Positions 1-9,656 of a stretch of 64,000 nucleotides of DNA are shown here, one piece after another. The position numbers and the translations under genes were made by a program. Numbering within the stretch: the stretch's first letter is position 1; every line of letters begins with the position of its first letter. The notes below the pieces were generated by a model. That model was not told the origin of the DNA, made no database searches, and saw only the letters and a list, made by a program, of their open reading frames with translations. The DNA is taken from positions 1-64,000 of the forward strand of contig WTXD01000019.1 of assembly GCA_022496205.1 (NCBI GenBank), written 5' to 3'. Source of the stretch: Gloeopeniophorella convolvens (lineage: Eukaryota > Basidiomycota > Agaricomycetes > Russulales).

Positions 1-267
1 TTTCAAGTCTACAGTACAGAAATCCAATCGGCGAGCACGCGCAGGCACGCGCGGGATGATTGTGCGCGGTGCCCGAAGTCGCCGGCTTTGTACATGCTAT
101 TACATAGATGTAAGTGTTGGAAGCCCCCCGCAAGCCTGAGTCAGTATAAGCTATGACTCAGTACTCAACCCCGACCGGTGCCGGGTTGGCTGTTCGGGAA
201 AGGTCATCGCGCCTCCCAGGTGATCAGCGACTTATCGATTGTATCTTTCTTCTTCCCCAATCCCACC
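1..267. other. Left edge, intergenic
   Basis: No coding region is recognised here. The stretch lies upstream of the methyltransferase start and probably carries its promoter; no convincing TATA box was seen. Confidence 0.4.
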
Positions 268-1185
268 ATGACCACGCTCAACGCTGAGGCTATCGCTTCT
301 CAGAATCTGCACGGGCCATACTTCGTGTCCCAGCTGCAGTCGACCGAACATCGCATTGCGATCTTGTCGCATGCGGACATCAAGCACGGCGCACGCGTCC
401 TGGAGGTTGGGTGCGGTCAAGGCGATTCTACAACCGTGCTTGCTGAGATCGTTGGCCCTGACGGTCACGTTACTGCCGTTGATCCTGGACCCCTTGACTA
501 TGGTGCGTCCACGGCCTAGCGCTCGGCGTCTGTTCGACGTTCAACATTCAACCCCTGCACAGGCTCGCCTTTCACACTTGGACAGGCCCAGGAGCACATC
601 TCTTCGGGCCGTCTCGGTTCGCGGATAACGTGGAAGCAGGCTGACCCTATCGCATTCCTCGAAGGCGATGAAACGACGTACGACGTTGCGGTGCTTGCGC
701 TATGCATCTGGTACTTCCGCGACCCGTCCGTGCTCGCAGCGACATTCTCTGCGATCGCGAAGCGTGCGCGTTCCATCTTCATCGCGGAGTGGAGCCTCAA
801 GACGTCTAACCCTGCTGCCCACCCTCACATCCTAGCCGCGTTGACGCAGGCCGCGCTAGAGTCCCAGAAGGTAAACTCTGATTCGAACATCCGCTACGCT
901 GCGACGCCAGATGCCATCAAAGAGGCCGCGACTGCAGCTGGGTGGACGTTCGTGAGCGAGAGCACGGTGGTGCCTGCGGATAACATACTTGACGGGAGGT
1001 GGGAAGTTGGTCTAGTGAGGAGCGCAGAATTCCAGACGGGTATAGAAACGTTCGTGGCAGACGTCAGGCAGCGAAGCGCTGTCGTGGCGATGAGGGAGGC
1101 GACGCTGGCGGCCCTCGAGGTGGTTGGAAGTTTGAAGGGTGTCCGGTCAATGAATGTCTGGTTAGCTAGCTTCACCCAGAATTAG
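268..1185 (+). CDS. SAM-dependent methyltransferase
   Basis: Probable small-molecule methyltransferase of the class I (Rossmann) fold. Two exons are proposed, 268-502 and 563-1185, joined in phase 1, giving about 285 residues, a normal length for this group. The SAM-binding motif I, VLEVGCGQGD, lies near residue 45, followed by the acidic VTAVDPG motif II and a DYGSPFTLGQAQEHI segment that is formed only after splicing; this in-frame join supports the 60-base intron. The start at 268 follows a CACC context and is the first ATG in this frame of the motif. The acceptor substrate cannot be read from the sequence. The gene converges on the unknown membrane protein gene at 1.5-2.5 kb. With UstYa-like and P450 genes within 14 kb, a role in natural-product methylation is plausible but inferred. 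Confidence 0.85.
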
Positions 1186-1535
1186 CATGTGCTGAATCAT
1201 GTACTGTGCCCACTGGTATTCTTCAATATGTCAGTGTTTCACCACAGATCGCGCGAGCCTCAGCTTCCGGACTCGCTCCATGATCTTCCAACGCTAGCTT
1301 GGCGTCTCGTTCACCGTGCAGGACAGTAACCAAAGGGTTTTGATTTGATGGAGTCATGATGGAAGAATATATGATAGTGGCAACGACGAAGACATTACGG
1401 TGGTATTGAAGCAAAGTCGGCGCAAGGGCCGGGCCGACAACGCTCATAGTATGGTGGTATGTCATGTGCTCTACGGCCGAAACGGCCCGCCCACAGTCCT
1501 CGGACCTCCAGTCCCGCTGCGACGAAATCCTCTGT
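1186..1535. other. Intergenic, convergent 3' ends
   Basis: Between the 3' ends of the methyltransferase (plus) and the membrane protein gene (minus). It should hold both 3' UTRs. No gene or repeat is recognised. Confidence 0.5.
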
Positions 1536-2458
1536 TCACCTGCTTGAACCGGATACTACCCGCTGGCAATCATGCCTGACGCCTTCCCAATGCAAAACCT
1601 GCCCAGACAATTTAGCATCGACACCTTTGAACAGGATATGGAGCGCATACCGGTCCTTAAGCTGGGATCATTGAGGCTGACGTGACACGCCACCCGTTGG
1701 CAACGCAGTTCGACGACAAGGCTCGACTGTCCCTCACACGGGAACTCCACAGTGGTGGAGTTCGGCTTCGCATCAAGGTTCAGCGCCCCCAGCATCTCCG
1801 CCCCCGATGGTCGACTTCCCCAGGAGAGCGTGCCGAGGTCGATATCACTGGTGTCGGCCTGGCCGGGCTGAAATACGGACCAGACCTCGAGGTCAGTGAC
1901 GTCACCCTTCATCGTCAGGTTTGCTGTCTGTGCCTCTGCCGCAGAGGGCGGGAGCCAAGACAGCACACAAGTTCCGGATCCATTGGACGTCACATCAGCG
2001 GCGAAGCGCAGCACGGTTGAATCCTATCGCCGTCGTCAGCCTCGCTTCCCTAGGTCAAAGAAAGGCTGATGACAGACCTCCACAGAGATATATACCTGTG
2101 TACTGCGGCCGTACACAGTATTCTTTGCCTTCCGACTCAGCCTTGCGGCGCTGTAAGGCCATTCGTATGCATAGCGCGGGGGAATGGGTATGGTCTGTGC
2201 AGCTCTGTCCAGCCCTACGTCTTGATCAGGGAAGGGAAGAGCGGCCAGTTGCGCATCGGTGAGCTTCTTAGAAGTGAGGCTAAAGGGAAGTAGGGCGAGG
2301 TTGATGAAGGAGAGGCAAGCCACGGCGAAGCAAGCGAGCAGTCTCCTCCACGGAAAGAGACCAGTGGGCCTCGATGGGATATCGACAAAGTCCTCGTCAC
2401 CACCCTCGACTTTGTGACCCGTGAGTGGCACGTATTCGTCGCTATCTGAGCTGAGCAT
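1536..2458 (-). CDS. One-helix membrane protein, family copy A (But2-like C-terminus?)
   Basis: Unknown function. Three exons are proposed on the minus strand: 2458-2078, 2023-1682 and 1598-1536, all phase 0, giving 261 residues. An acidic N-terminus (SSDSDEYVPL) precedes one membrane helix around residues 40-60 (ACFAVACLSFINLALLPFSL), then a linker with a TVYGRSTQVYIS segment, then a beta-rich C-terminal part with CVLSWLPP, LEVWSVF, TLSWGSRPSG, NSTTVEFPC and VVELRC. Copies at 2.9-3.8 kb and 5.1-5.9 kb show the same order and the same first intron position, which fixes the gene model. The C-terminal pattern of Cys plus VEVW and NSTTVEFPC recalls the fungal But2 C-terminal domain; this is a tentative resemblance. 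The topology suggests an N-terminal cytosolic tail and a lumenal or extracellular domain. It is divergent from copy B. The last intron is less certain than the first. Confidence 0.72.
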
Positions 2459-2915
2459 AAGTTTGTAGTCAAGGTGTAGTGTGAGAAGTGAAGCTTGAAG
2501 CTTGAAGGCGCTTCGAGTTTATCGGCCGGGGGTGTTCATGAATCACCCGCTCATGTGCCCTCGCGCAGCCTCCGCCGAGACCAGACCTTGCATGTGCATG
2601 GATTCACGGGCTCGTCACCCAGCCGATCGGATAAAGGTGTTCCATTCCCTCTTCTGATCCTCCCGCCCATGACTCGTAATAGACTGGAACAGATTTCTGT
2701 GATCTACGAACCCGCAGATGTCTGCAGTGCTGCGATAGCTCTGGCACGGCAATTAGATCGACACGCGCAAGCCCATTCGGAAAGGACGCCCAGCGGCTAA
2801 ACGCGGGCGGTGTGGGAACGCCCAGTCGGGCCCAAGGACCCCGACCTACCCCAATGATCTCGGAGATCCGTTACATAGGTTTGCGTGCTCGCTTATCATT
2901 CTCTCCCACCTCGTC
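2459..2915. promoter_or_regulatory. Shared divergent promoter region
   Basis: This 457-base gap separates the start codons of family copies A (minus) and B (plus), so it should hold both promoters. An imperfect direct repeat GAAGCTTGAAGCTTGAAG lies at about 2489-2507. A similar GAAGCTTGAAGC run recurs near 4001. No regulator can be assigned. Confidence 0.45.
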
Positions 2916-3824
2916 ATGTTCTCCTCCAAGGGATCCAACGCTCAATACACTCAGCTCGCAGTCGACCAACCCGGTACCAGCGGGGACGGCCTTGCTCTTC
3001 CAGTAACCCCTACAAGCTCGGGATGGGGCTGGAGGCTATACGTTCCTTGCATCTTAGTGGCATGCCTCTCCGTCCTCAACCTTTCCCTCCTTCCCTTCAC
3101 CTTTTCGCCCAAGCCAATGACGGACGCTGAGACTGCGGCTTTGCCATATCTGGGTCAACGCCTGGGGCTTGACCGAGTCGCAGCGTCTATGCCGCACATA
3201 CAGTGGCTCTACCAAGAACCAGAGCAGATTGTACGGCTCAACAAAGCAATCAGGAATGGAGTGTACGGCGTGGCTCCACACGTGTACATCTCCGAGAACG
3301 TAGGCGGACATTTTAATATCTACGTCAGCCTAGCCACTCACGAACCCTCAGGACACGACGATAATGCGCTTTCGCGTCCCCCAGACTGGGACATCAGTTT
3401 GCGCTATCACATGGCGTGGTCCTCCTACGTACGGGGGACGACAGAAGGACCTCCATACAGAGGGAGATGTCAGCCAAATCGAAGTGTGGTCCATCATTGG
3501 TCCTAACTCCGCTGCTCGACTCCCGCCTGGCACGCGCGCGGCGGACCTCGACTTCGACACCCTATCGTGGAACACCCGCCCAGTCTCTGGGGAGCTTCTA
3601 GGTGTTGTCGACTTCACCGCGCGCCCAAACTCGACGACGGTGGAGTTCTCCTGTCCCCAGGAGGACACCCTTACCGTCGAGATGCGTTGCCCGAAAGCTG
3701 GTTGTCTCGCTCGGTACATGCACGTGGGATTCCTGCCCAAGATGGGTTAGTTCTCTCGTCTGTCTACAAAATCACGAGCTGACGACTTTCTCTAGGGCTT
3801 GATCTCGTCAGGCGTCAGACGTGA
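2916..3824 (+). CDS. One-helix membrane protein, family copy B (But2-like C-terminus?)
   Basis: Paralogue of copy A, function unknown. Exons 2916-3299, 3352-3745 and 3796-3824 give 268 residues. Order: a polar N-terminus with YTQLAVDQPG, one membrane helix near residues 42-62 (VPCILVACLSVLNLSLLPFT), a linker with LPYLGQRLGLDRV and NGVYGVAPHVYISEN, then after the first intron a beta-rich part with DTTIMRF, VCAITWRGPP, QIEVWSIIG, TLSWNTRPVSG and NSTTVEFSCPQ. Two Cys in the last segment (MRCPKAGC) could pair. The last intron creates a short tail GLDLVRRQT; copy C has a matching intron and tail (GFQLRRE), which supports it. The first exon junction is phase 0 after VYISEN, as in copy A. It is probably an integral membrane protein of the secretory pathway. 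Confidence 0.78.
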
Positions 3825-5114
3825 GTTGGAAGCAGTACTACGCTCGGTTTCTACTAGTAGAGCCGTCACGTTCGATTGTTTGTGTTGACGCGATAGCATT
3901 AGACACATCAGCTTTACGGATATAACATGATTCTGCTTATAATCACTATACCGCCTGAGAGCCAAGTCCGAAACGCGCAAAGTTCCGGGCTCCAACCATG
4001 AAGCTTGAAGCCTGAAGTTTAGTTGCCGCGTGCATCACACTGGTGGCCCGGTCATTCAACGTCAACGACGATGATTGTGGCCGACCAGCAGCTCCGTTAT
4101 GCCTGGCACGGCGTGCCCAGACGAGGCTGCCCCAAGGCCCAAGCCGGTGATCAGCTCGGTCAAATCCTTAAGTGTAGCAATTAAAGGAGGATAATTGGGT
4201 TCTTTCGAAAGCGCGCAAATGCAGTCTGTACACAAGACGACGCCGGCTCAGTATCTCGCGCGCTGTGCCAACGAGAACTATATATATTCACCTGTACACA
4301 AGACGACGCCGGCTGGGCCGGGTAAGTACAGGTATGCAACACACACCACAAAAGATGCTCACCTCAGTATCTCGCGCGCTGTGCCAACGAGAACTGAGGG
4401 GCTACAGGATACTCGGGGCGACGACATGTCCATCAGCCACAACTATACAGTATCAAATAAAAGGAGCAAGCGGAACCAAAATGCGCTGCAGGGGATGCGA
4501 GCGCGAGCGCGACTTAGCGCGTACGAAACGATGAGAGCCCGGGCCGAAGCGCCCGGGCTGGTGTGTAAGTATAAAGTAGAAATGACCGGAGTCCGCGCGC
4601 GTTTGTCCACACGCGCGCGCAGCGAAATGGAACGGTAAGTAACCGAACGCACATTCAACATTAAGCCCCTTCGGACCTGTTTTTCGACCTCAATACTCTC
4701 GCGCGGCTGTTATCTATATCCCGACACCACACAGCAATCAATCCTGTAGCAATTATGTCTTGATAATTGGGTTCTTTCGAAAGCGCGCGAAGGCAGTCCG
4801 TACACAAGACGATGGCACACGCGCGCAGCGAAATAGAATAGTTATCAGAGCAGCAGCTGACTGGCGTCAGTGGTGCAGCGGCCACACGATGTGTTCGGCC
4901 GGCAGTGATGCATGATGGCTTCAAGTTGATCATACCTATCATGTGTCCTGCTAAGTGGACACGTAGCTTGCTGCGCACGGCTGGTGGCACACCCACAAAT
5001 AACGACTTCGATAAACGGGGCACGATCTCAATTGACATCGAATTATCAATGGGACAACGAGATGGGTCCCATTCAAATCGAAGATCCTTAGATAAACCCA
5101 CCCGCCGGCTTCAC
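3825..5114. other. Intergenic with local repeats
   Basis: Convergent gap between family copies B and C. From 4.19 to 4.85 kb it contains reiterated segments annotated separately. The reading frame at 4195-4638 repeats VHKTTPA twice only because the DNA repeats; no signal peptide or splice support was found, so no gene is called. Confidence 0.5.
4190..4850. repeat. Cluster of short direct repeats
   Basis: The segment TTGGGTTCTTTCGAAAGCGC occurs at about 4195 and again at about 4768, each followed by a variant of CAGTCTGTACACAAGACGA. TACACAAGACGACGCCGGCT occurs at 4231-4313 twice, and CAGTATCTCGCGCGCTGTGC occurs at about 4250 and 4366. ACACGCGCGCGCAGCGAAAT near 4611 has a partner near 4809. 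The blocks have diverged and are interspersed, suggesting repeated local duplication in noncoding DNA. Confidence 0.7.
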
Positions 5115-5923
5115 TCACTCCCTACGCAATTGGAAGCCTGTCGCCACAGAAACGAGTCAGATGTCTTGGAAGATGCACCCTCTGGAGAGCACTTACCAAT
5201 GCGTGAGTTCTGCGCAACCGTCGCCGTGTACTGGATGTTGCACCCCGACTCTTTCGGGCAGCGAATCTCGAAGGCCATATGTGCGCGCCCTAGGCAGGGG
5301 AAAGTACGTGTCGTCATGAGTTGGGCCTGCTTGGTGAGGTCGAGAGTCGCCAGGAGCGTCTCGTCTGCGTCTGCGTACTCGATGCGCGGGCCTTGCGTGG
5401 CCGACGCGGCTTCGGGAACCTCCCACACCTCGACATCCTTGAGTGCGCCGAACATCTCGGACGTGACGGTGATCGGAGGGCGGTAGAATGCGAGGGAGCA
5501 TGTCGGAGAAGACCCATCAGGAACGGCAAACTGCAGCACGCTGTTCTCCTGCTCGTGCGTTAGGGTTGGCTTTCTGAACGGAAGAGCGGCGATGGTGTCT
5601 TACGTGAGGAGTTACGAGCACGGTACGTCCTCCGTCGAACGTGACGACCTTGCGCGCGTGTTCGTACGTGCTGACTTGTGAAATCCGCGATGGCTGCAGG
5701 TACGTGTACGAGGAAGGTTCTGCTTCTCGCGCACAGCTTCGAGTCCAGGAGTGGAGTCGATAAAAGGGAGGTTCTTCCAGTCGTAGTGCGAGGCGGTCTT
5801 CGAGATGGTAAGAGGAAAGAGGGCAGAATTCAGCACTGTGAGCAGCGTCAAGCCGCAGAGGGACCAGAATGACAAGGGGCGTGATGACCGACTCGGACGA
5901 AGGCGGATTCCTGAATTCTGCAT
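5115..5923 (-). pseudogene. One-helix membrane protein, family copy C, frame-broken
   Basis: Third paralogue. The C-terminal half is well preserved: exon 5548-5197 carries ENSVLQF, CSLAFYRPP, VEVWEVPE and CPKESGC, and the last exon 5137-5115 gives the family tail GFQLRRE. The membrane-helix part (LCGLTLLTVLNSALFPLTIS, then LPFIDSTPGLEAV) is open from ATG 5923, but the following segment SSYTYLQPSRISQVSTYEHA, leading to VTFDGGRTVLVTPH and the conserved first intron (5603-5549), lies in another frame with too little room for an intron. Upstream, a SYSPIDAEF-like N-terminus also lies in the other frame. So at least one and perhaps two single-base changes break it. Either a decaying copy or assembly error. 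It converges on copy B. Confidence 0.6.
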
Positions 5924-6544
5924 CAATTGGAGAGTATGACTCCTCTATATCGAGTGTGAGCGATCGTATTCCTCTTCGTTGGGGCGGGGGCCTTGGTGTG
6001 GTCTTGATGGAAGTTGCAGATTTCGCGCAGAGTCTACAGAAATCGAGCGGCGGAAACCCTCGATATACTCACGGGATCAGCTACCCACAGCGCGTCCTCG
6101 ACCCGTCTAATGATGCATTGTAGCTCACAAGGCGGGCCGCTTTGGTTCGAATAGACATAGCTCGCATCATGGGGACGGGAGATGTGGCAGATATGCGGTA
6201 CTGCGTACGCCGTTTATTTCGGACGGAAGCAGGCGCGAGTTGGGCGCGAGATCTGCGGGGACTTGAGCTCCGCAGGCCAAGGTCCTGGCACCGGGGGCTT
6301 TGCGAGGCGAGGTCCGCGCCTCGCTCCTCTAGATTTGGAACCCCGATCGCATTGCATGCTCCGAGCTGCGCCGAGGCGCCCGTGTCCAGCCATTTGGTCC
6401 GCTCAACTCAGGTTGTTCAGCGTGACTGACTCTGGTTTGCTTTCCCGTCATCATGACCGAGTTACCGAGGGCTCGTGTACGGCCATTTGATTCGTCTCAA
6501 TTGCAGCAGGCTGTTGCACCTCATTGCACACCTTGACAAACACC
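5924..6544. other. Intergenic
   Basis: Upstream of both copy C (minus) and the first UstYa-like gene (plus). No gene or structured repeat is recognised. Confidence 0.4.
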
Positions 6545-7286
6545 ATGAAGCTCCCCTCGTCTCCCACTGGCGAGTCAACGTCTCGCAGGTGAGACCACAT
6601 CCGTTCTGTTCTACTCTGCGCTGGCGCTCACTCTCCTCGCTAATGCTGCTCTCATCGTTGGCCAAGTCCGACGCATCTTCCTTCGACTCGGGAGTACAGT
6701 GAGTTATTTTTGGCTCGTGCACGCGCTTGACGGCTGGATGGCTCACCCAGTGCCCAGCGTACATCGGCCACGACCACCCACGCGAGCTGCCGCTGAAAGT
6801 GGGCATCGTCAATGCCCGCTTTGAAGACGACACCGAGCACTACGCGGTTGACCACAACGTGCGCTCGTGGACCGAGTGGAACTCGATCCGCCCCCGGGCA
6901 ACGGACACGTCTTCCTCGGGAATGGCAAGCTGCCATACGGCGTCGCGATGTGCACCAGATTCATTGCCTTGCGCACATCCGCGCCAACTTCATCAAGGGC
7001 CAGATGCCGGGCATCCACCTGCAGCACTGCTTCAACTACTTGCGCGAGGCGATCCTCTGCAACGCGGATACGACGCTCGAGGAGGGCGGCATGAGCATGA
7101 TCGCAGCCGACGGGATTGGCACTTGTGGCCCCGAAGACGCACGCGACGCACACGTGCCGCAACTGGCGGCAAGTCTACGATTATTTGGCCGCCGAGCATG
7201 CGAAGTGGACGCCGGAGATGCAGGAGTTGGTTGATGGCATAGATAATGCGACCGTGCTGGCAACCCCTGAGGGGCTCCCCTTGTAG
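6545..7286 (+). pseudogene. UstYa-like (DUF3328) oxidase gene 1, frame-broken
   Basis: UstYa-like proteins are membrane-anchored copper-type oxidases that act on RiPP and other fungal natural products. After an intron at 6699-6757 the text reads TYIGHDHPRELPLKV, then NGHVFLGNGKLPYGVAM, then HQIHCLAHIRANF with HLQHCFNYLREAILCNADTTLE, then THTCRNWRQVYDYLAAEHAKW to a stop at 7284. These four blocks are collinear with gene 2 but lie in frames 1, 3, 2 and 3, so three single-base changes separate them; one is visible where the Trp codon before HQIHC has lost a base (about 6951). Both family His motifs, HxxHC and HxxHC, are still readable. The N-terminus from ATG 6545 is uncertain: either a 78-base intron follows SPTGESTSR, or a membrane helix (LALTLLANAALIVG) is read in another frame. 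Confidence 0.75.
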
Positions 7287-7806
7287 ATCAGAAATTTACT
7301 TAGTCGTCTCATTCTGCGCGCTCTTTGGCGCCTTGTTGTGTGCATCAGGTGGGGACTGCTGGGGTCTTTCACCGCTCAGGGGGCGCATGCAGGTTTCACG
7401 GACATCGAGGGGCCGCGAGGCGATAGGAGGCGACTCGCGAGTTGAGCCGGCCTCTATTCGGCACCGTTGGCGCCCTCATAGGTACCCACAACTCGCGCCA
7501 GCGGTACGGGTTACCACAAGCGTTGCACGGCATCATCGCCTTTCATGAAGACCGATAGCAGAGATCCGGGACCTGTGGCCCGCTCAATTTCGGTTGACAA
7601 TGGGCATGACGCCCACGCATGTGCATCGCTTCGGCGCCGGAATTTAGCTACTGGCCGTAGAGTCCAACGGTACTGCCCAGATAGGTCTCTGCCAGGCGGC
7701 TGCCGCGGGCAAGTAGGAAAGGGAGAGTTGAAGAAGAGGACTGAGATTACCTTACTCTTGATCACCAAGCATCCCCGCCACCCCACCTCCTAGTTCTGCC
7801 TTCGAC
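7287..7806. other. Intergenic
   Basis: Spacer between the two UstYa-like genes, both plus strand. No gene is recognised. It presumably carries the promoter of gene 2. Confidence 0.4.
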
Positions 7807-8522
7807 ATGAAGTTCATACCTGCATTTGACTTGCAAAAACCTAGCGGCCTGTCCCATCTCTCTACGACGACGCTTTTAGGGACGTTTGTGCTCTCTTTGA
7901 GCATCAACCTCAGGTCGCCTTGGCCGCGCAGATCCGGCACTCGTGGCCCGCAGAGCGGCATTACAGTGAGCCTCACCTCTGGTGGTCTGTATTCTCCTGC
8001 TCAAGAGGCACAGCGTACCTCGGCCACGACCACCCGCGCGAATTGCCCATCAAGCTGCGCACCGTGAACATGGAGTTCCACGACGATATCGACCACTACC
8101 CAATGGAGGGTGTGGAGAGCGCGGCGCAATGGAACGCGCTCAAGCCGTCCGGATTCGGCCACGTCTTCCTCGGCGAGTCATACCACACCTACGGCGTGAG
8201 CATGTGGCACCAGACGCACTGCCTGGGGCACATCCGTGCGCTCATCGTCAATGGGGACGACAGCTCCGAGCACACGCAGCACTGCTTTCAGTACCTCCGC
8301 AACGCAATCCTGTGTGGGGCGGACCTTACGCTCGAGGAGGTCGGCACGGAAAAGTTGCTCGCGAACGGGGACATGACCGCACAGGGCGAGGCCACGGTGC
8401 ATACGTGCAGGGACTGGAAGCAGGTCAGGGACTGGCAGGAGGAGCAGTATGCCAAGTGGACGCCGGACATGCATCGGAGGTTGATGGAGCCATCGCCGGC
8501 GGAGAACGCCACAATGTCATAG
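7807..8522 (+). CDS. UstYa-like (DUF3328) protein 2
   Basis: Likely oxidase of the UstYa family, typical of dikaritin RiPP and other fungal clusters. A phase-1 intron at 7966-8013 joins RHSWPAERHY to TYLGHDHPRELPIKL, exactly as in gene 1 and as is usual for this family. The catalytic core is intact: YHTYGVSMWHQTHCLGHIRA (HxxHC, about 8188-8238), then HTQHCFQYLRNAILCGADLT (second HxxHC, about 8272-8333), then a C-terminal VHTCRDWKQVRDWQEEQYAKW. The N-terminus is the weak point: ATG 7807 opens a possible membrane helix (TTLLGTFVLSLSIN), but RHSWPAERHY lies in a different frame. A 44-base intron after TTLLGTF would repair it but removes most of the helix; alternatively one base is missing. It lies head to tail with gene 1. 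Confidence 0.78.
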
Positions 8523-9656
8523 AGTATCATATATAGTGTTGTCCGTTGTTTGAATCGACGGTTTGTTGCATGGTGTTAGAAAACAATCAAGACAATGACA
8601 AAGGCACACCGCCACTGCGGAGCACTGTTGCGACGCCTAAGCCAGTCAGAGTCGATCCATCGGCCAAGGGCCGATGGTAGAAACGATTGCTGACATATCC
8701 TGGCCGTTCGCTTACGACAGTGGGGAGAGTGAGAGCAGAGCAGAAATCGGACTTCGCCGGGCGGCGGCGAGCTGCGGGGCGGCGTCGGCCAACATGGGAG
8801 TCGTGTCCAAGTCGCGGCCCGCCATATGCGTTCTCGAACAGGGCCTGCCCGAAGCCATGGCACTTCACCTCTATACCTCAATGGTCAACCAAAGACATTG
8901 ATCTGCTCTCAGTCTTTCACGCCGCTTACTCACTGACATTTTCTCGTTCCCTCCTACACCGGCAGGCGCGCGTACTCCTGCGGTCGCGGTGGCGGCACCT
9001 TTACTGTGCTCGCTATGCTCTCACGACTACACGGCGACAGATGCTGGCTTGTCGTCACTCGTGGGCCTCGGTAGTGTGTACAGAATGCGTAGCCCGAGCC
9101 AGACCCCACAATCTCTGGCCGGACACGTTGCGTCGCTTGACTTTGCGTGGCAGAACCGCTAGCAGGAGCGGCGGCATGGTGCGTGACATGTATTGCAGCG
9201 TGGATAGCGCTGCTCTGTCTACACCCAATGTGTAGAGCACGCTGGGTCCTTGCGTCCCTGTGCACGCACCCCTCACGCCACGACTCATCTCTTCGCCCGC
9301 TGTGGGCGTCGTGTGCAGGATTAGTACGTGATCACGCACCGTCATAATTTCGCAGGTCCACCGATGGACGTCGTTCCAAGAGTCAGTAACAACTGTGGTT
9401 CAAATCTGCCAGCCTGACAGACAACGATCCGTTGCAGACCTTACGCACTGTGTTTCGCCCATCCAACCGTGTTCATCCTGTGTAGCTTTCACACTATCCA
9501 TGCATCCGTGACCGAGTAGCGTAGATACTACTCAAGACGCCGACAGCCCTGTGTTTCGAGGAAGGTCCCCTCCAGCTTCCAAAAATGAACATAGGATACA
9601 AAAACATCCAGCACATCGCTCGAACAATTGTGCCTCTACTGTCACGGCACTGTAGC
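8523..9656. other. Intergenic, unassigned
   Basis: Several overlapping reading frames exist (for example 8687-9235 plus, 8954-9265 minus), but none shows a recognisable domain, paired splice signals or similarity to other genes in the window. I see no supportable gene. Confidence 0.4.

Noticed and set aside
4195..4638. ORF with repeated VHKTTPA peptide, possible RiPP precursor
   Set aside because: No signal peptide, no dibasic processing sites, and the peptide repeat simply follows the DNA repeats of the region.
5671..5709. A 39-base intron to rescue membrane protein copy C
   Set aside because: It is shorter than other introns here and does not produce the correct downstream phase once the sequence is read exactly.
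8687..9265. Overlapping ORFs on both strands between UstYa gene 2 and the decayed P450
   Set aside because: No domain, no consistent introns, and both strands equally open because of GC-rich sequence.
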